Shown here in pieces: positions 1 through 7,572 of a DNA stretch of 64,000 nt. Location of the stretch: the NCBI GenBank assembly GCA_964561605.1, contig CAZLQD010000005.1:1-64000 (forward strand). The letters are read 5' to 3'. Both the position numbers and the translations under genes were made by a program. Origin of the DNA: JALUZX01 sp964561605 (GTDB lineage Bacteria; Planctomycetota; UBA1135; JALUZX01). The notes beneath the pieces are model-generated. The model searched no databases, was not told the DNA's origin, and saw nothing but the letters and a program-made list of their open reading frames with translations. Positions within the stretch are counted from its first letter, which is position 1. Each line of letters starts with the position of its first letter.

Positions 1-104
1 TTCTTTTCAGGGCGGGCGAAGCCGAGCCCTGGCGTCGGGGAAGGTGGTGTTTTCGTTCTGTATTTCTTTGCCCCTCCAACCATGGCCCTTTTCAAGTTGT
101 TCCT

Positions 105-131
105 CAGGGGCCGGGCCGAGCCCGGCCCCTG
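105..131. other. Perfect 12-bp hairpin
   Basis: Positions 105-116 and 120-131 are perfect reverse complements (12 bp, G+C-rich) around a CGA triloop. There is no T-tract immediately after it on either strand, so a simple intrinsic terminator is not indicated. It sits in the same intergenic region as the two repeat elements and has the same short-loop style as their inner hairpin. Confidence 0.6.
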
Positions 132-299
132 TACGCCGAGCAAGCCGATTTTTTGAGCAGAAAGTAAACGGAGAGGCGCAACGTCTCGGGATGAAACACT
201 CTTGGAGCCCACCACCCCCGCCCAACCGCCCGATTCGTCGGGCATCCAGGCCCATGGGTCACCCTTTTTTCAGGGGGATTTTCAGCCCCCGATTTCATT

Positions 300-467
300 G
301 TTAGCCCCTGCCGGCGGGGAAGACTGTTCGAAGAACAGGATTCCCCGACGTCAGGGGAGTGGATGGCAGTTCGGAGTGGTTTTTTGTGGCACTTTCGTTG
401 TTGCTGCCACTCCCCGGACGTCTCGGGCATGTCACTGCGTTCCATGCCCGAGCCGGCCGGGGCTAAC
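300..467. repeat. Structured repeat, copy 1
   Basis: A 168-bp element closed by a 16-bp inverted repeat (300-315 with 452-467, one mismatch). Inside is a hairpin at 316-346 with arms GGGGAA/TTCCCC and CTGTTC/GAACAG, separated by a GA/GA internal mismatch and capped by GAA. A second hairpin has arms 423-431 and 443-451 (TCGGGCATG/CATGCCCGA). The 9 bases before the element and the GGGAA after it are shared with copy 2. It could be a structured RNA or a small palindromic or MITE-like mobile element. No target duplication or transposase was seen. Confidence 0.65.
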
Positions 468-606
468 GGGAAGAGAGAGAAAGTGGCCCAGAGGGCCGGA
501 CCTCGGCCGGCCGGGGCTAAGGTGGGAAAAAAATGGGGTGGGTGTTCGGGGGTCGGGGGCGTTGTTTTGTGACGCTTTGGATGGTGGAGCCACTCCCGAT
601 TTCATT

Positions 607-776
607 GTTAGCCCCTGCCGGCGGGGATGTGCAGCTCGAAGAGCTGCAACATTCCCGACGTCAGGGGGAGTCTGGGTGTTTGCGAGGTTTTTTTGTGGCG
701 CTTTCGCTGTTGCTGCCACTCCCCGGACGTCTCGGGCATGTCACTGCGTTCCATGCCCGAGCCGGCCGGGGCTGAC
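607..776. repeat. Structured repeat, copy 2
   Basis: The second copy of the element, about 308 bp downstream in direct orientation. The closing inverted repeat is 607-622 with 761-776. The 3' arm has GGGGCTGAC where copy 1 has GGGGCTAAC, which as RNA keeps pairing through G-U. The inner hairpin (623-656) differs in sequence from copy 1 but still pairs: GCAGCTC/GAGCTGC around a GAA loop, extended by GGGGATGT/ACATTCCC with one bulged A. The second hairpin is identical to copy 1. Conserved structure with changed stem sequence suggests selection on folding. Confidence 0.65.
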
Positions 777-843
777 GGGAAAAATAGGATGGTCTTGCGG
801 GCCGTGACTCGGCCGGCCGGGGCTGGCGGGGGAGACCGCCGGC

Positions 844-2007
844 CTAGAGGCCGGGCTGGAGTACCAGGGCGTTGCTCGTGGCCAGCCCCAGGGAGGGCGT
901 GGACCAGAGGGTCACCCCCTGGAGGTAGAAAACGTTTCCTACCAAGGCGGCGTCATTGGGGATGGGAAGATTGAGCACCTTGGAGGAACCGGCCGCGTTC
1001 AGGAGTCCCATTCCGAGCATACCCACCGGCAAGGTGTAGAGGGTGCACCCCTTGAAGCCGAAGGAAGTCAGGTCCATGGGTTTCATATCCGATCCAAGGA
1101 ACAGGAACCCGGCGGAATTGGCAGTGCCCAAGACCAACTGGAGGAAGAGGGTCTTACCGATCCGGGCCTCCCCCGTTCCCGAGAGGACGAGAGGGCCGGT
1201 GCCGCAGCCGGGACCGAAGCGGCCCAGGCTCCCCCTGTACTTGGGCTGGCCGCCCTTCATGACGACCTGGACGTCCGCAGCCGAGAGCGCGAAACGGTAG
1301 ACTCTCACGTCGTCGATCAGCCCCTTCAGGAAAGCCACGGGCTTGGCCCTCAAAACCGCACCCAAGGACACCCGATCCATAGTATATGTCCCGTGCCTGC
1401 TGTTCCAAGTCCCAACAGAGGACTTCGTATAATCGAAGTTCGCCTTGTCCTTCACGCCGTCGACGTAAACCACGGCCTTCCCCGAAACGTCCACCCAGGC
1501 CACGTGGTGCCACTTGTCGTCGAAGACGACCGAGTTCGTCACCTTCTGGAAGACATTGGGATACCCCTTGTCGTTGCGGATGTAGACCCGGAGCTTGTCC
1601 CCCTGGTTGTAATTCGTGTACCCGCTTCCAAGGGTGAACAGAGGCTTGTCGCTCTTGCTGCTCCCCTCGGAATAGACCCTCTTGTCCCTCTGGGCGGGAG
1701 CCTTGACCCAGAAAGTGATGCTGTAGGCGACGCCCTTGCCCCTGTAGATGGGAAGCCCCTTCTTGATCTGGATGTCCACGTAGTCGTCCACGCCGTCGAA
1801 AGAGAGGGCGTTCCCGATCTTCCCCTTGACCCAGGGATTCCCGGAGAAATTCTTCAACACCCCGTCGTTCCGGAAAGGCGAGATGTCGTGGGCCACCTTC
1901 CCCGAGGTCTCGTTGAGCATCCAGTATCCGGCCCAAGGAACCTGGGTGACGGCCGTCCCCGAAACGAGGGCGGCGGCGAAAAGAAGTGAAATCCGCCGAA
2001 CGTGCAT
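844..2007 (-). CDS. Secreted LamG-domain protein
   Basis: Predicted exported 387-aa protein. Residues 1-21 form a signal peptide (RRISLLFAAALVSG). Residues about 25-250 match a LamG/concanavalin A-like jelly roll (GKIGNALSFDGVDDYVD near the start, FLKGLIDDVRVYRFALS near the end), a fold that usually binds carbohydrate or acts as a surface adhesion module. The last 125 residues, beginning GRFGPGCGTG, form a module that also ends the proteins at 39085-40203 and 61776-64000. The ATG at 2007 is preceded by AAGGAGGT with good spacing. Its ligand is unknown. It may be a surface protein of a carbohydrate-degradation locus, since sulfatases and glycosidase-like genes follow. Confidence 0.85.
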   Translation of the reverse strand: MHVRRISLLFAAALVSGTAVTQVPWAGYWMLNETSGKVAHDISPFRNDGVLKNFSGNPWVKGKIGNALSFDGVDDYVDIQIKKGLPIYRGKGVAYSITFWVKAPAQRDKRVYSEGSSKSDKPLFTLGSGYTNYNQGDKLRVYIRNDKGYPNVFQKVTNSVVFDDKWHHVAWVDVSGKAVVYVDGVKDKANFDYTKSSVGTWNSRHGTYTMDRVSLGAVLRAKPVAFLKGLIDDVRVYRFALSAADVQVVMKGGQPKYRGSLGRFGPGCGTGPLVLSGTGEARIGKTLFLQLVLGTANSAGFLFLGSDMKPMDLTSFGFKGCTLYTLPVGMLGMGLLNAAGSSKVLNLPIPNDAALVGNVFYLQGVTLWSTPSLGLATSNALVLQPGL

Positions 2008-2239
2008 GGTAGTACCTCCTTGGGAGTGAAAAAAATGTAGGGTTGAAATAAAGGAAAGGGGAAACAGAGGCGAATGTAAGAAACATGTTACCCGCGGCGC
2101 CGAACCCTCTCAAGGGTCCGGCCGGAATCTTCCAGAGAGACCGTCTCCCGGAATCGGGCCCGGCCTCTTGCCCCTCCGCCCCGGAGAGGGCATTCTCCCC
2201 TCCGGGACGCGGGAAGGAGGGAAACGAAGGGAGGACGCC

Positions 2240-3076
2240 ATGCTCTTGGGTGCCCACGTTTCCACCTCGGGCGGCCTGGAGAAGGCCCCTGAAAGAGGGC
2301 GGGAGATCGGTTGCGACGCCATCCAGATCTTCACCCGCAACCAGAGGACCTGGAACGTAAAGCCCTTGGAAACAAAGGAGATACGGGACTTCAAGGCGGC
2401 CAGGGAGAAATGGGACATCCAGAAGGTGGTCAGCCACGCCTCCTACCTGGTGAACGCCGCCGCCCCGGACAAGGAAAACCTCCGGAAATCCCGGGCCCTC
2501 CTTTCCGCCGAGGTGGATCGATGCGTGAAACTCGGCCTGGACGCCCTGGTCCTCCACCCCGGGGCCCGCCTGGATGCCCCCCCCGGAAAGGCTTTGAAGC
2601 GCGTGGCCGCCAGCCTCCGCCCCCTCCTGGACAAGGCCGGGAAAGGCGGCCTCCGGATCCTCCTGGAAAACACGGCCGGCCAGGGAAGCACCCTGGGGGC
2701 GGATTTCGACGAACTGGCCGAGATCCTGGAACTCCTGGATGGGCATCCCGTCCTGGGAGTCTGTTTCGATACGGCCCACGCCTGGGGCGCCGGGTACGAC
2801 CTCCGGGGCCGGGGACTGGAGAAGACATTGAAGGAATTGGAAGACCGGGTTGGGCCGGGAAGACTCCAATGCCTCCACCTGAACGACACCAACGTCCCCC
2901 TGGGAAGCCGGAAGGACCGGCACGCCCCCATCGGTGAGGGACTCCTGGGGCTTCCCCTGTTCCGGAAACTCCATCGCTCCCGGGCCCTCTCCTCCCTTCC
3001 GGGCATCCTGGAGACCCCCAACGGCATGGAAGGCTGGGAAAGAGAACTGGCCCTCATCCGGGGAAGAAAGAAATGA
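2240..3076 (+). CDS. nfo: Endonuclease IV (AP endonuclease)
   Basis: Class II apurinic/apyrimidinic endonuclease of base-excision repair, a TIM barrel with a trinuclear zinc site. The ATG at 2240 (AGGGAGG upstream) gives 278 aa, the usual family size; longer in-frame starts add a non-homologous 24-residue tail. All nine expected metal ligands can be placed: H66, H106 (LHPGA), E143 (LLENTAG), D177 and H180 (CFDTAH), H213 (LHLND), D226 and H228 (RKDRH), E258 (LETPN). Its stop overlaps the start of the following beta-helix gene (ATGA at 3073-3076), so the two are probably co-transcribed although their functions look unrelated. Confidence 0.96.
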   Translation: MLLGAHVSTSGGLEKAPERGREIGCDAIQIFTRNQRTWNVKPLETKEIRDFKAAREKWDIQKVVSHASYLVNAAAPDKENLRKSRALLSAEVDRCVKLGLDALVLHPGARLDAPPGKALKRVAASLRPLLDKAGKGGLRILLENTAGQGSTLGADFDELAEILELLDGHPVLGVCFDTAHAWGAGYDLRGRGLEKTLKELEDRVGPGRLQCLHLNDTNVPLGSRKDRHAPIGEGLLGLPLFRKLHRSRALSSLPGILETPNGMEGWERELALIRGRKK

Positions 3077-5130
3077 GAACCCCCGCCCTTCTCCTCCTCC
3101 TTTCCGGGCCGGTCTTTTCCGGACCTCCGGCTGGGCCCACGATTCTCCACGTCTCTCCCGCCGGCCGGGACGACCAGCCCGGGACCCGCCGGAGCCCCCT
3201 GGCGAGCCTGAAAGGGGCCAGGGACGCCCTCCGGCGGCTCAAGGCGGCCGGACTTCCGCCGGGCCCTGTGGAAGTCCGCTTCGCAGCGGGGACCTACCTC
3301 ATGGAGGAACCCGTATTCTTCGGCCCCGCCGACAGCGGGAGGGAGAACGCCCCCCTGGTCTTCCGCCCCGAGGAGGGAGCCCGGGTCGTCTTCTCCGGCG
3401 GACGTAGGATTTCGGGATTCCGGGTGAGGAAGGACGGGCTCTGGGAGGTCCGCCTCCCTTGGGCCGCCGGAGAGGGGCGGTTCGGGCAGCTCTTCGTGAA
3501 CGGCCGCCGCGCCCGGCCCGCCGGGGAGCCCGACGGGGGCTGGTTCCGGATGGAGGGAGTGCGGGAGAGGGTCCTGAAAAAGGGAAAGGGCCGTGTCGCC
3601 GCCGAGGCCGAGCAGATCATCCTCGTCGGAGGGAAGGCGGCGGTCCTCCTCGGGAAGGTCCGCCCCGAAGAAGGGGGGATCTTCCAGGTATTCGCAGTCC
3701 ACAAATGGGACGCAACGAGGAAATTCCCCGCCGCCCTGGACCCGGCCCGGAGGACACTGAAGATCCGCGGCGGGGGGATGAAGCCCTGGAACCCCCTGAA
3801 GAAAGGCACCCGTTTCCGCATGGAAAATTTCCGGGCCGCCCTGGACGAGCCCGGAGAGTGGTTCCTGGACAGGGACGGCGTCCTGCTCTACAAGCCTCTT
3901 CCCGGAGAGGATCCGGCCCGCACCGAGGTGATCGCGCCCCGGGTGGAGAGGTTTCTCGTCTTTCGCGGCGAGCCCGAGAAGGGCCGGTTCGTCGAGCACA
4001 TTCTCTTCCGGGACATCTGCTTCCGCTATGCCGACTACCGTCTTCCGCCGATCGGCTTCCAGCCCTCCCAGGCGGCAGCCTCCATCGACGCGGTGATCCT
4101 GGCCGACGGGGCCCGGGACCTCCGCCTGGAGAACCTGGAGATCTCCCACGTAGGCCGCTACGCCGTATGGTTCCGGCGGGGTTGTCTCCGGTGCCGGCTC
4201 CACCACTCCTTCCTGTTCGATCTGGGCGCCGGCGGGGTGAAGATCGGCGATACCCGGCTCCCTTCGGAGAAAGCCGGCCGGACGGCATTCATCGAAGTGG
4301 ACGACGACATCATCCGGTCCGGAGGATGGATCTTTCCCTGCGCGGTGGGAGTCTGGATCGGCCACAGCGGGGACAACCGGGTCACCCACAACGAGATCTC
4401 AGATCTCTTCTACACGGGGATCTCCGTGGGATGGCGCTGGGGATACGCCGAAAGCCCGGCCAAGCGGAACCTGGTGGCCTACAACCACATCCACCACATA
4501 GGCAAAGGGGTCCTCAGCGACATGGGCGGCATCTACACCTTGGGCCCCTCCCAGGGCACGGTCCTCGAGGGAAACGTGATCCACCACGTGGACTGCTACT
4601 CCTACGGGGGATGGGGGCTCTACACCGACGAGGGCTCCACGGGGATCCTCATGGAGGACAACCTGGTCCACCACGTGGAGACGGGCGGTTTCCACCAGCA
4701 TTACGGCAGGGAGAACGTCGTCCGCAACAACATCTTCGCCTTCTGCGGAACCCCCCAGTTCCTCGCCACCCGGATAGAGAAACACCTCTCCTTCACCTTC
4801 GAAAGGAACATCGTCTACTGGAGGGAAGGGACACTCATGCCCCCCCGGATGGCCCGGGTCCGGGCCCGGATGGATCACAACCTCTACTGGCGGGCGGGAG
4901 GGCGCCCCTTCGACTTCGCAGGAATGAGCCTCCGGAAGTGGAGACGTCTCGGCAGGGACCGGCACTCGATCGTGGCGGACCCCCGTTTCCGTGATCCAGC
5001 GCGGGGCGACTTCCGGCTCCGCCGGGGATCGCCGGCCTTGAGGATCGGTTTCCGGCCCTTCGACTACACCAAGGCCGGAGTTTACGGCGGAGCGGAGTGG
5101 AGGAGAAAGGCCCGGGCGGCCCTGCGTTGA
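3073..5130 (+). CDS. Secreted beta-helix protein, GH141-like
   Basis: A 685-aa protein with a short signal peptide (residues 1-17). The N-terminal block LHVSPAGRDDQPGT...PLASLKGARDALRRL, followed by a segment on a missing DSG-type strand, is typical of right-handed parallel beta-helix polysaccharide-active proteins. The region at residues 360-600 has many N/H-rich rungs (YNHIHHIGKGVLSDMGGIY, GWGLYTDEGSTG, HQHYGRENVVRNNIFAF). This resembles the GH141 and related fucosidase/xylanase beta-helix group; substrate is not deducible. The ATG overlaps the nfo stop by 4 bp. Neighbouring sulfatase and LamG genes suggest breakdown of a sulfated polysaccharide. Confidence 0.8.
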   Translation: MRTPALLLLLSGPVFSGPPAGPTILHVSPAGRDDQPGTRRSPLASLKGARDALRRLKAAGLPPGPVEVRFAAGTYLMEEPVFFGPADSGRENAPLVFRPEEGARVVFSGGRRISGFRVRKDGLWEVRLPWAAGEGRFGQLFVNGRRARPAGEPDGGWFRMEGVRERVLKKGKGRVAAEAEQIILVGGKAAVLLGKVRPEEGGIFQVFAVHKWDATRKFPAALDPARRTLKIRGGGMKPWNPLKKGTRFRMENFRAALDEPGEWFLDRDGVLLYKPLPGEDPARTEVIAPRVERFLVFRGEPEKGRFVEHILFRDICFRYADYRLPPIGFQPSQAAASIDAVILADGARDLRLENLEISHVGRYAVWFRRGCLRCRLHHSFLFDLGAGGVKIGDTRLPSEKAGRTAFIEVDDDIIRSGGWIFPCAVGVWIGHSGDNRVTHNEISDLFYTGISVGWRWGYAESPAKRNLVAYNHIHHIGKGVLSDMGGIYTLGPSQGTVLEGNVIHHVDCYSYGGWGLYTDEGSTGILMEDNLVHHVETGGFHQHYGRENVVRNNIFAFCGTPQFLATRIEKHLSFTFERNIVYWREGTLMPPRMARVRARMDHNLYWRAGGRPFDFAGMSLRKWRRLGRDRHSIVADPRFRDPARGDFRLRRGSPALRIGFRPFDYTKAGVYGGAEWRRKARAALR

Positions 5131-5168
5131 GCCCCCCGGGCCGAATCCTCCCGCCCTCCCGCGGTTCT

Positions 5169-6653
5169 TCACCGGACCTTTCCGGGAGCCGCCCCCCTCC
5201 ACCCTTCCGCAAGGAAACGCCGGAGGCGGGCCACCACCTTGGCATATTTCGGATCCCCCGCCACGTTGACGTTCTCCTCAGGATCCACCCGGTGATCGTA
5301 GAGCATCTCCGCCGCCCGCTTTCCGTCCTTCCGGATCCACTGGGTGTAGAAATACCGCTTCGTTCCGACCGTTCCGGCCCCGTTCACCCACTTTGCGAAG
5401 ACCGCCCGCTTCCAGGGCCTTTCCGGGTTCCTGAGCAGCGGTACCATGCTCGTCCCCTCCAAGTGACCCGGCAGGGGAAGGCCCGCCAGATCGCAGAGGG
5501 TGGGATAGATGTCCACCAGTTCCACCAGGGCGTCCGTCCGGAGTCCCGCCGGCACACCAGGCCCCGCAAGGAGGAGGGGAGCCCTCAGGGCGTTCTCGAG
5601 GGTGTTGTGCTTTCCCCAGAAATTGTGCTCCCCCAGGTGCCAGCCGTGATCGCCCCAGAGGACAACGACGGTGTTCTCCTCCAGCCCCAGGCGCCTCAAT
5701 GCCCCCAGGACCTTTCCCACCTGCGCGTCCACGAAACTCACGCAGGCGTAGTATGCGTGCCGGGTCTGGACGTGAAAGGGAATGGTCTTCTTCCTCCCCT
5801 TCACCCTGGCGTATGAATCGATCTCCCGCGAACCTCGAAGCTGGGGAGGCGCCCCCTTGGGGCGGTACCTGTTGTCTGCGATCCGGATCTTCTTGGGGTC
5901 GTAGAGATCCCAGTATCTTTTCGGACAATTCAATGGAAGGTGCGGCCTCCAGAAGCCGCAGGCCAGGAAGAAGGGTTCCTTCCGCCGGGCCAGCATCTCC
6001 AGCGTCTTCACGGCCCGCTCCGCGAGCATCCCGTCTTCGTAGACGTCGTCCGGGGCCTCGGCCCATTCGCAGTACGGGCCCCGCCCCGTCCTGGGGTTGA
6101 TGTATTTCCCCGATTCCGGGTTGTGCCACAACCGGTTCTTGTTGTATTCCGCCCAGTTCCCCTTCGCGGCGACGCCCTTGACCTTCCCGTAGATGTTCTT
6201 CGAGCGCCAAGGAGGCTCGCTCCAGTCCCCGGCCCGGTCCATCTTGTAGTGGAAGACCTTTCCAAGTGACAGGGCGTAGTATCCGTGAGACTTGAACCAG
6301 GCCGGCATGGAGACGAAGGATGCCTTCATGCCTCTGCTGTTCCAAACCGCCGGAGAAACCCGGATCCCCGTGAGCACGGTGAGCCGCGACGGCCCGCAGA
6401 CCGGCACCTGGCAATAGGCCCTCTCGAAGAGGGTGCCCCGGCGGGCCAGGGCGTCCAGGTTGGGGGAACGGATCTCCTTGTGCCCGTAGCATCCGAGCTG
6501 GGGCCTGAGGTCGTCCACCACGAGGAAGAGCACGTTGGGGCGTTTCCTCTCCGCCCTCCTCCCGGGAAGGCCGCAGGAAAGCAGGGTGGACACCCCGCCT
6601 GCCCCCATCAGCCCGAGAAAAGTCCTCCGATCCAGATCGTTTCTCCCAGTCAA
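5169..6653 (-). CDS. Exported sulfatase, iduronate-sulfatase-like
   Basis: A 494-aa type I sulfatase. The N-terminus carries a twin-arginine signal (DRRTFLGLMG) followed by a cysteine at LLSC, so it is probably Tat-exported and possibly lipid-anchored. The metal site starts with NVLFLVVDDLRP, and the formylglycine motif is C86-G-P-S-R90. Later blocks DHGWHLGEHNFWGK and LVDIYPTLCDLAGL are typical of the iduronate-2-sulfatase/choline-sulfatase side of the family. It would remove sulfate from a glycan in the periplasm, and an anaerobic or aerobic formylglycine-generating enzyme must be encoded elsewhere. It is convergent with the beta-helix gene, 38 bp away. Confidence 0.93.
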   Translation of the reverse strand: MTGRNDLDRRTFLGLMGAGGVSTLLSCGLPGRRAERKRPNVLFLVVDDLRPQLGCYGHKEIRSPNLDALARRGTLFERAYCQVPVCGPSRLTVLTGIRVSPAVWNSRGMKASFVSMPAWFKSHGYYALSLGKVFHYKMDRAGDWSEPPWRSKNIYGKVKGVAAKGNWAEYNKNRLWHNPESGKYINPRTGRGPYCEWAEAPDDVYEDGMLAERAVKTLEMLARRKEPFFLACGFWRPHLPLNCPKRYWDLYDPKKIRIADNRYRPKGAPPQLRGSREIDSYARVKGRKKTIPFHVQTRHAYYACVSFVDAQVGKVLGALRRLGLEENTVVVLWGDHGWHLGEHNFWGKHNTLENALRAPLLLAGPGVPAGLRTDALVELVDIYPTLCDLAGLPLPGHLEGTSMVPLLRNPERPWKRAVFAKWVNGAGTVGTKRYFYTQWIRKDGKRAAEMLYDHRVDPEENVNVAGDPKYAKVVARLRRFLAEGWRGAAPGKVR

Positions 6654-6663
6654 GGGATCCTCC

Positions 6664-7080
6664 TTACTTTCCTTCCAGGGGGGCGAGGACCGCCCCGCAT
6701 ACTTTCACCTCGGGATTCCTCCCCTCGGGAAGGAGGTCCACCCTCAGGACAGCGGGCCTGTGCCGGTCCGCGTTGCCCCTCTCCTTGTACCCGTGGCAGG
6801 TCCAGACCCCGTAGGCCGCCTGGAAATCCCCAAAGGGATCGAACCTCCCGCCGGGCAAGGGCCCGGCCAAGGCACCCATCTCGGAGAGGGTCCCCGGAAC
6901 CGGGGGGCGGCGGACCGGCCGGGAGGGAGGACGCCTTCTCTTCTTGCCGCTCTTTTGCAACCCCATCGGAAGGGAGGCTCCTCTCCAGGTGACCTGGTCC
7001 AGGGAGGGGAACACAAAGGTTACCCCTCCTTTCCGCCGGGATCCAAGGTGCCGGGCCCGCCCCGCCGGGGGAGTGGACAC
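6664..7080 (-). CDS. Hypothetical protein
   Basis: A possible 138-aa gene read from a GTG at 7080, ending 10 bp before the sulfatase start at 6653 and on the same strand, so it could lead that operon. I recognise no family. The C-terminal half (DPFGDFQAAYGVWTCHGYK ... RHRPAVLRVDLLPEGRNP) has natural composition and normal codon use. The middle is a basic Pro/Arg tract (KKRRRPPSRPVRRPP) that looks less like a folded protein, so the true start may be an internal ATG near 6883. There is no signal peptide. Confidence 0.45.
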   Translation of the reverse strand: MSTPPAGRARHLGSRRKGGVTFVFPSLDQVTWRGASLPMGLQKSGKKRRRPPSRPVRRPPVPGTLSEMGALAGPLPGGRFDPFGDFQAAYGVWTCHGYKERGNADRHRPAVLRVDLLPEGRNPEVKVCGAVLAPLEGK

Positions 7081-7133
7081 CTTCCCCGGCCGGGCCTATC
7101 CTGGTTTTCGTCTTCTTTCCTCGAGGAGGTCCG

Positions 7134-7502
7134 ATGCTGGCGCTCCCTGCCGGCTGGAATCTACCCAGCCTTCCGGCCGTAATGATAGGTCCGGGCGTCC
7201 TTACCCTGGTGGCCGCCCCCGCCAGGGGCGACAAGCTGGATCACTGGATCCGCCCTTTCGCCATCGCCGCCTCCATCGCTCTCTTCCTGGGAGCCGCCGA
7301 GCTCCTCGCCTTCCTTCTCACCGGTTCCATTTTCATCGGCTCAGGCGTGGTCATGGCCTTGCTCTGGACGGACATCGCCTTCGCCGGCCACAAACTCCTC
7401 TTCGGGGAACCCGACTGGCGGAAGGACTTGGAAAGACGCAGGAGGAAACGAAGAGACCAAAACCTCACGGCCGGGGGACACGACCCCTTGGACCGAAATT
7501 GA
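7134..7502 (+). CDS. Small membrane protein, unknown
   Basis: A 122-aa protein with two adjacent hydrophobic segments (residues about 45-65 and 67-85) and a very basic C-terminal tail (ERRRRKRRDQN) expected to stay in the cytoplasm. The ATG is preceded by GAGGAGG at good spacing. I recognise no domain. It is divergent from the hypothetical gene at 6664-7080 and 70 bp upstream of the transglutaminase-like gene. Confidence 0.6.
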   Translation: MLALPAGWNLPSLPAVMIGPGVLTLVAAPARGDKLDHWIRPFAIAASIALFLGAAELLAFLLTGSIFIGSGVVMALLWTDIAFAGHKLLFGEPDWRKDLERRRRKRRDQNLTAGGHDPLDRN

Positions 7503-7572
7503 AATCCCCAAGGAACACGTCCAACCACCCCGCCCCCAGGCAACGTGGTGACCGCCCAGTGAAAGCCCGCCC

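Larger units (their letters stand above)
1..843. other. Structured non-coding region
   Basis: No reading frame here looks like a gene. The open frames are short or translate repeated DNA into low-complexity Pro/Arg/Ser peptide, and none has a convincing ribosome-binding site. The stretch is dominated by hairpins and by two copies of a repeat of about 170 bp (listed separately). Blocks of the type TTTTTGTGGCRCTTTCG recur near 380-412, 690-720 and, degraded, near 555-594. The region lies downstream of the LamG gene, which ends at 844 on the minus strand, so it may contain that gene's 3' end and terminator. Confidence 0.7.

Noticed and set aside
202..807. Plus-strand open frame of about 200 codons in the left intergenic region
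   Set aside because: The translation repeats the same peptide because it crosses two copies of the structured DNA repeat; there is no ribosome-binding site or domain.
2443..4389. Minus-strand open frame of about 650 codons opposite nfo and the beta-helix gene
   Set aside because: It lies opposite two confident genes and its translation has no domain and biased composition.
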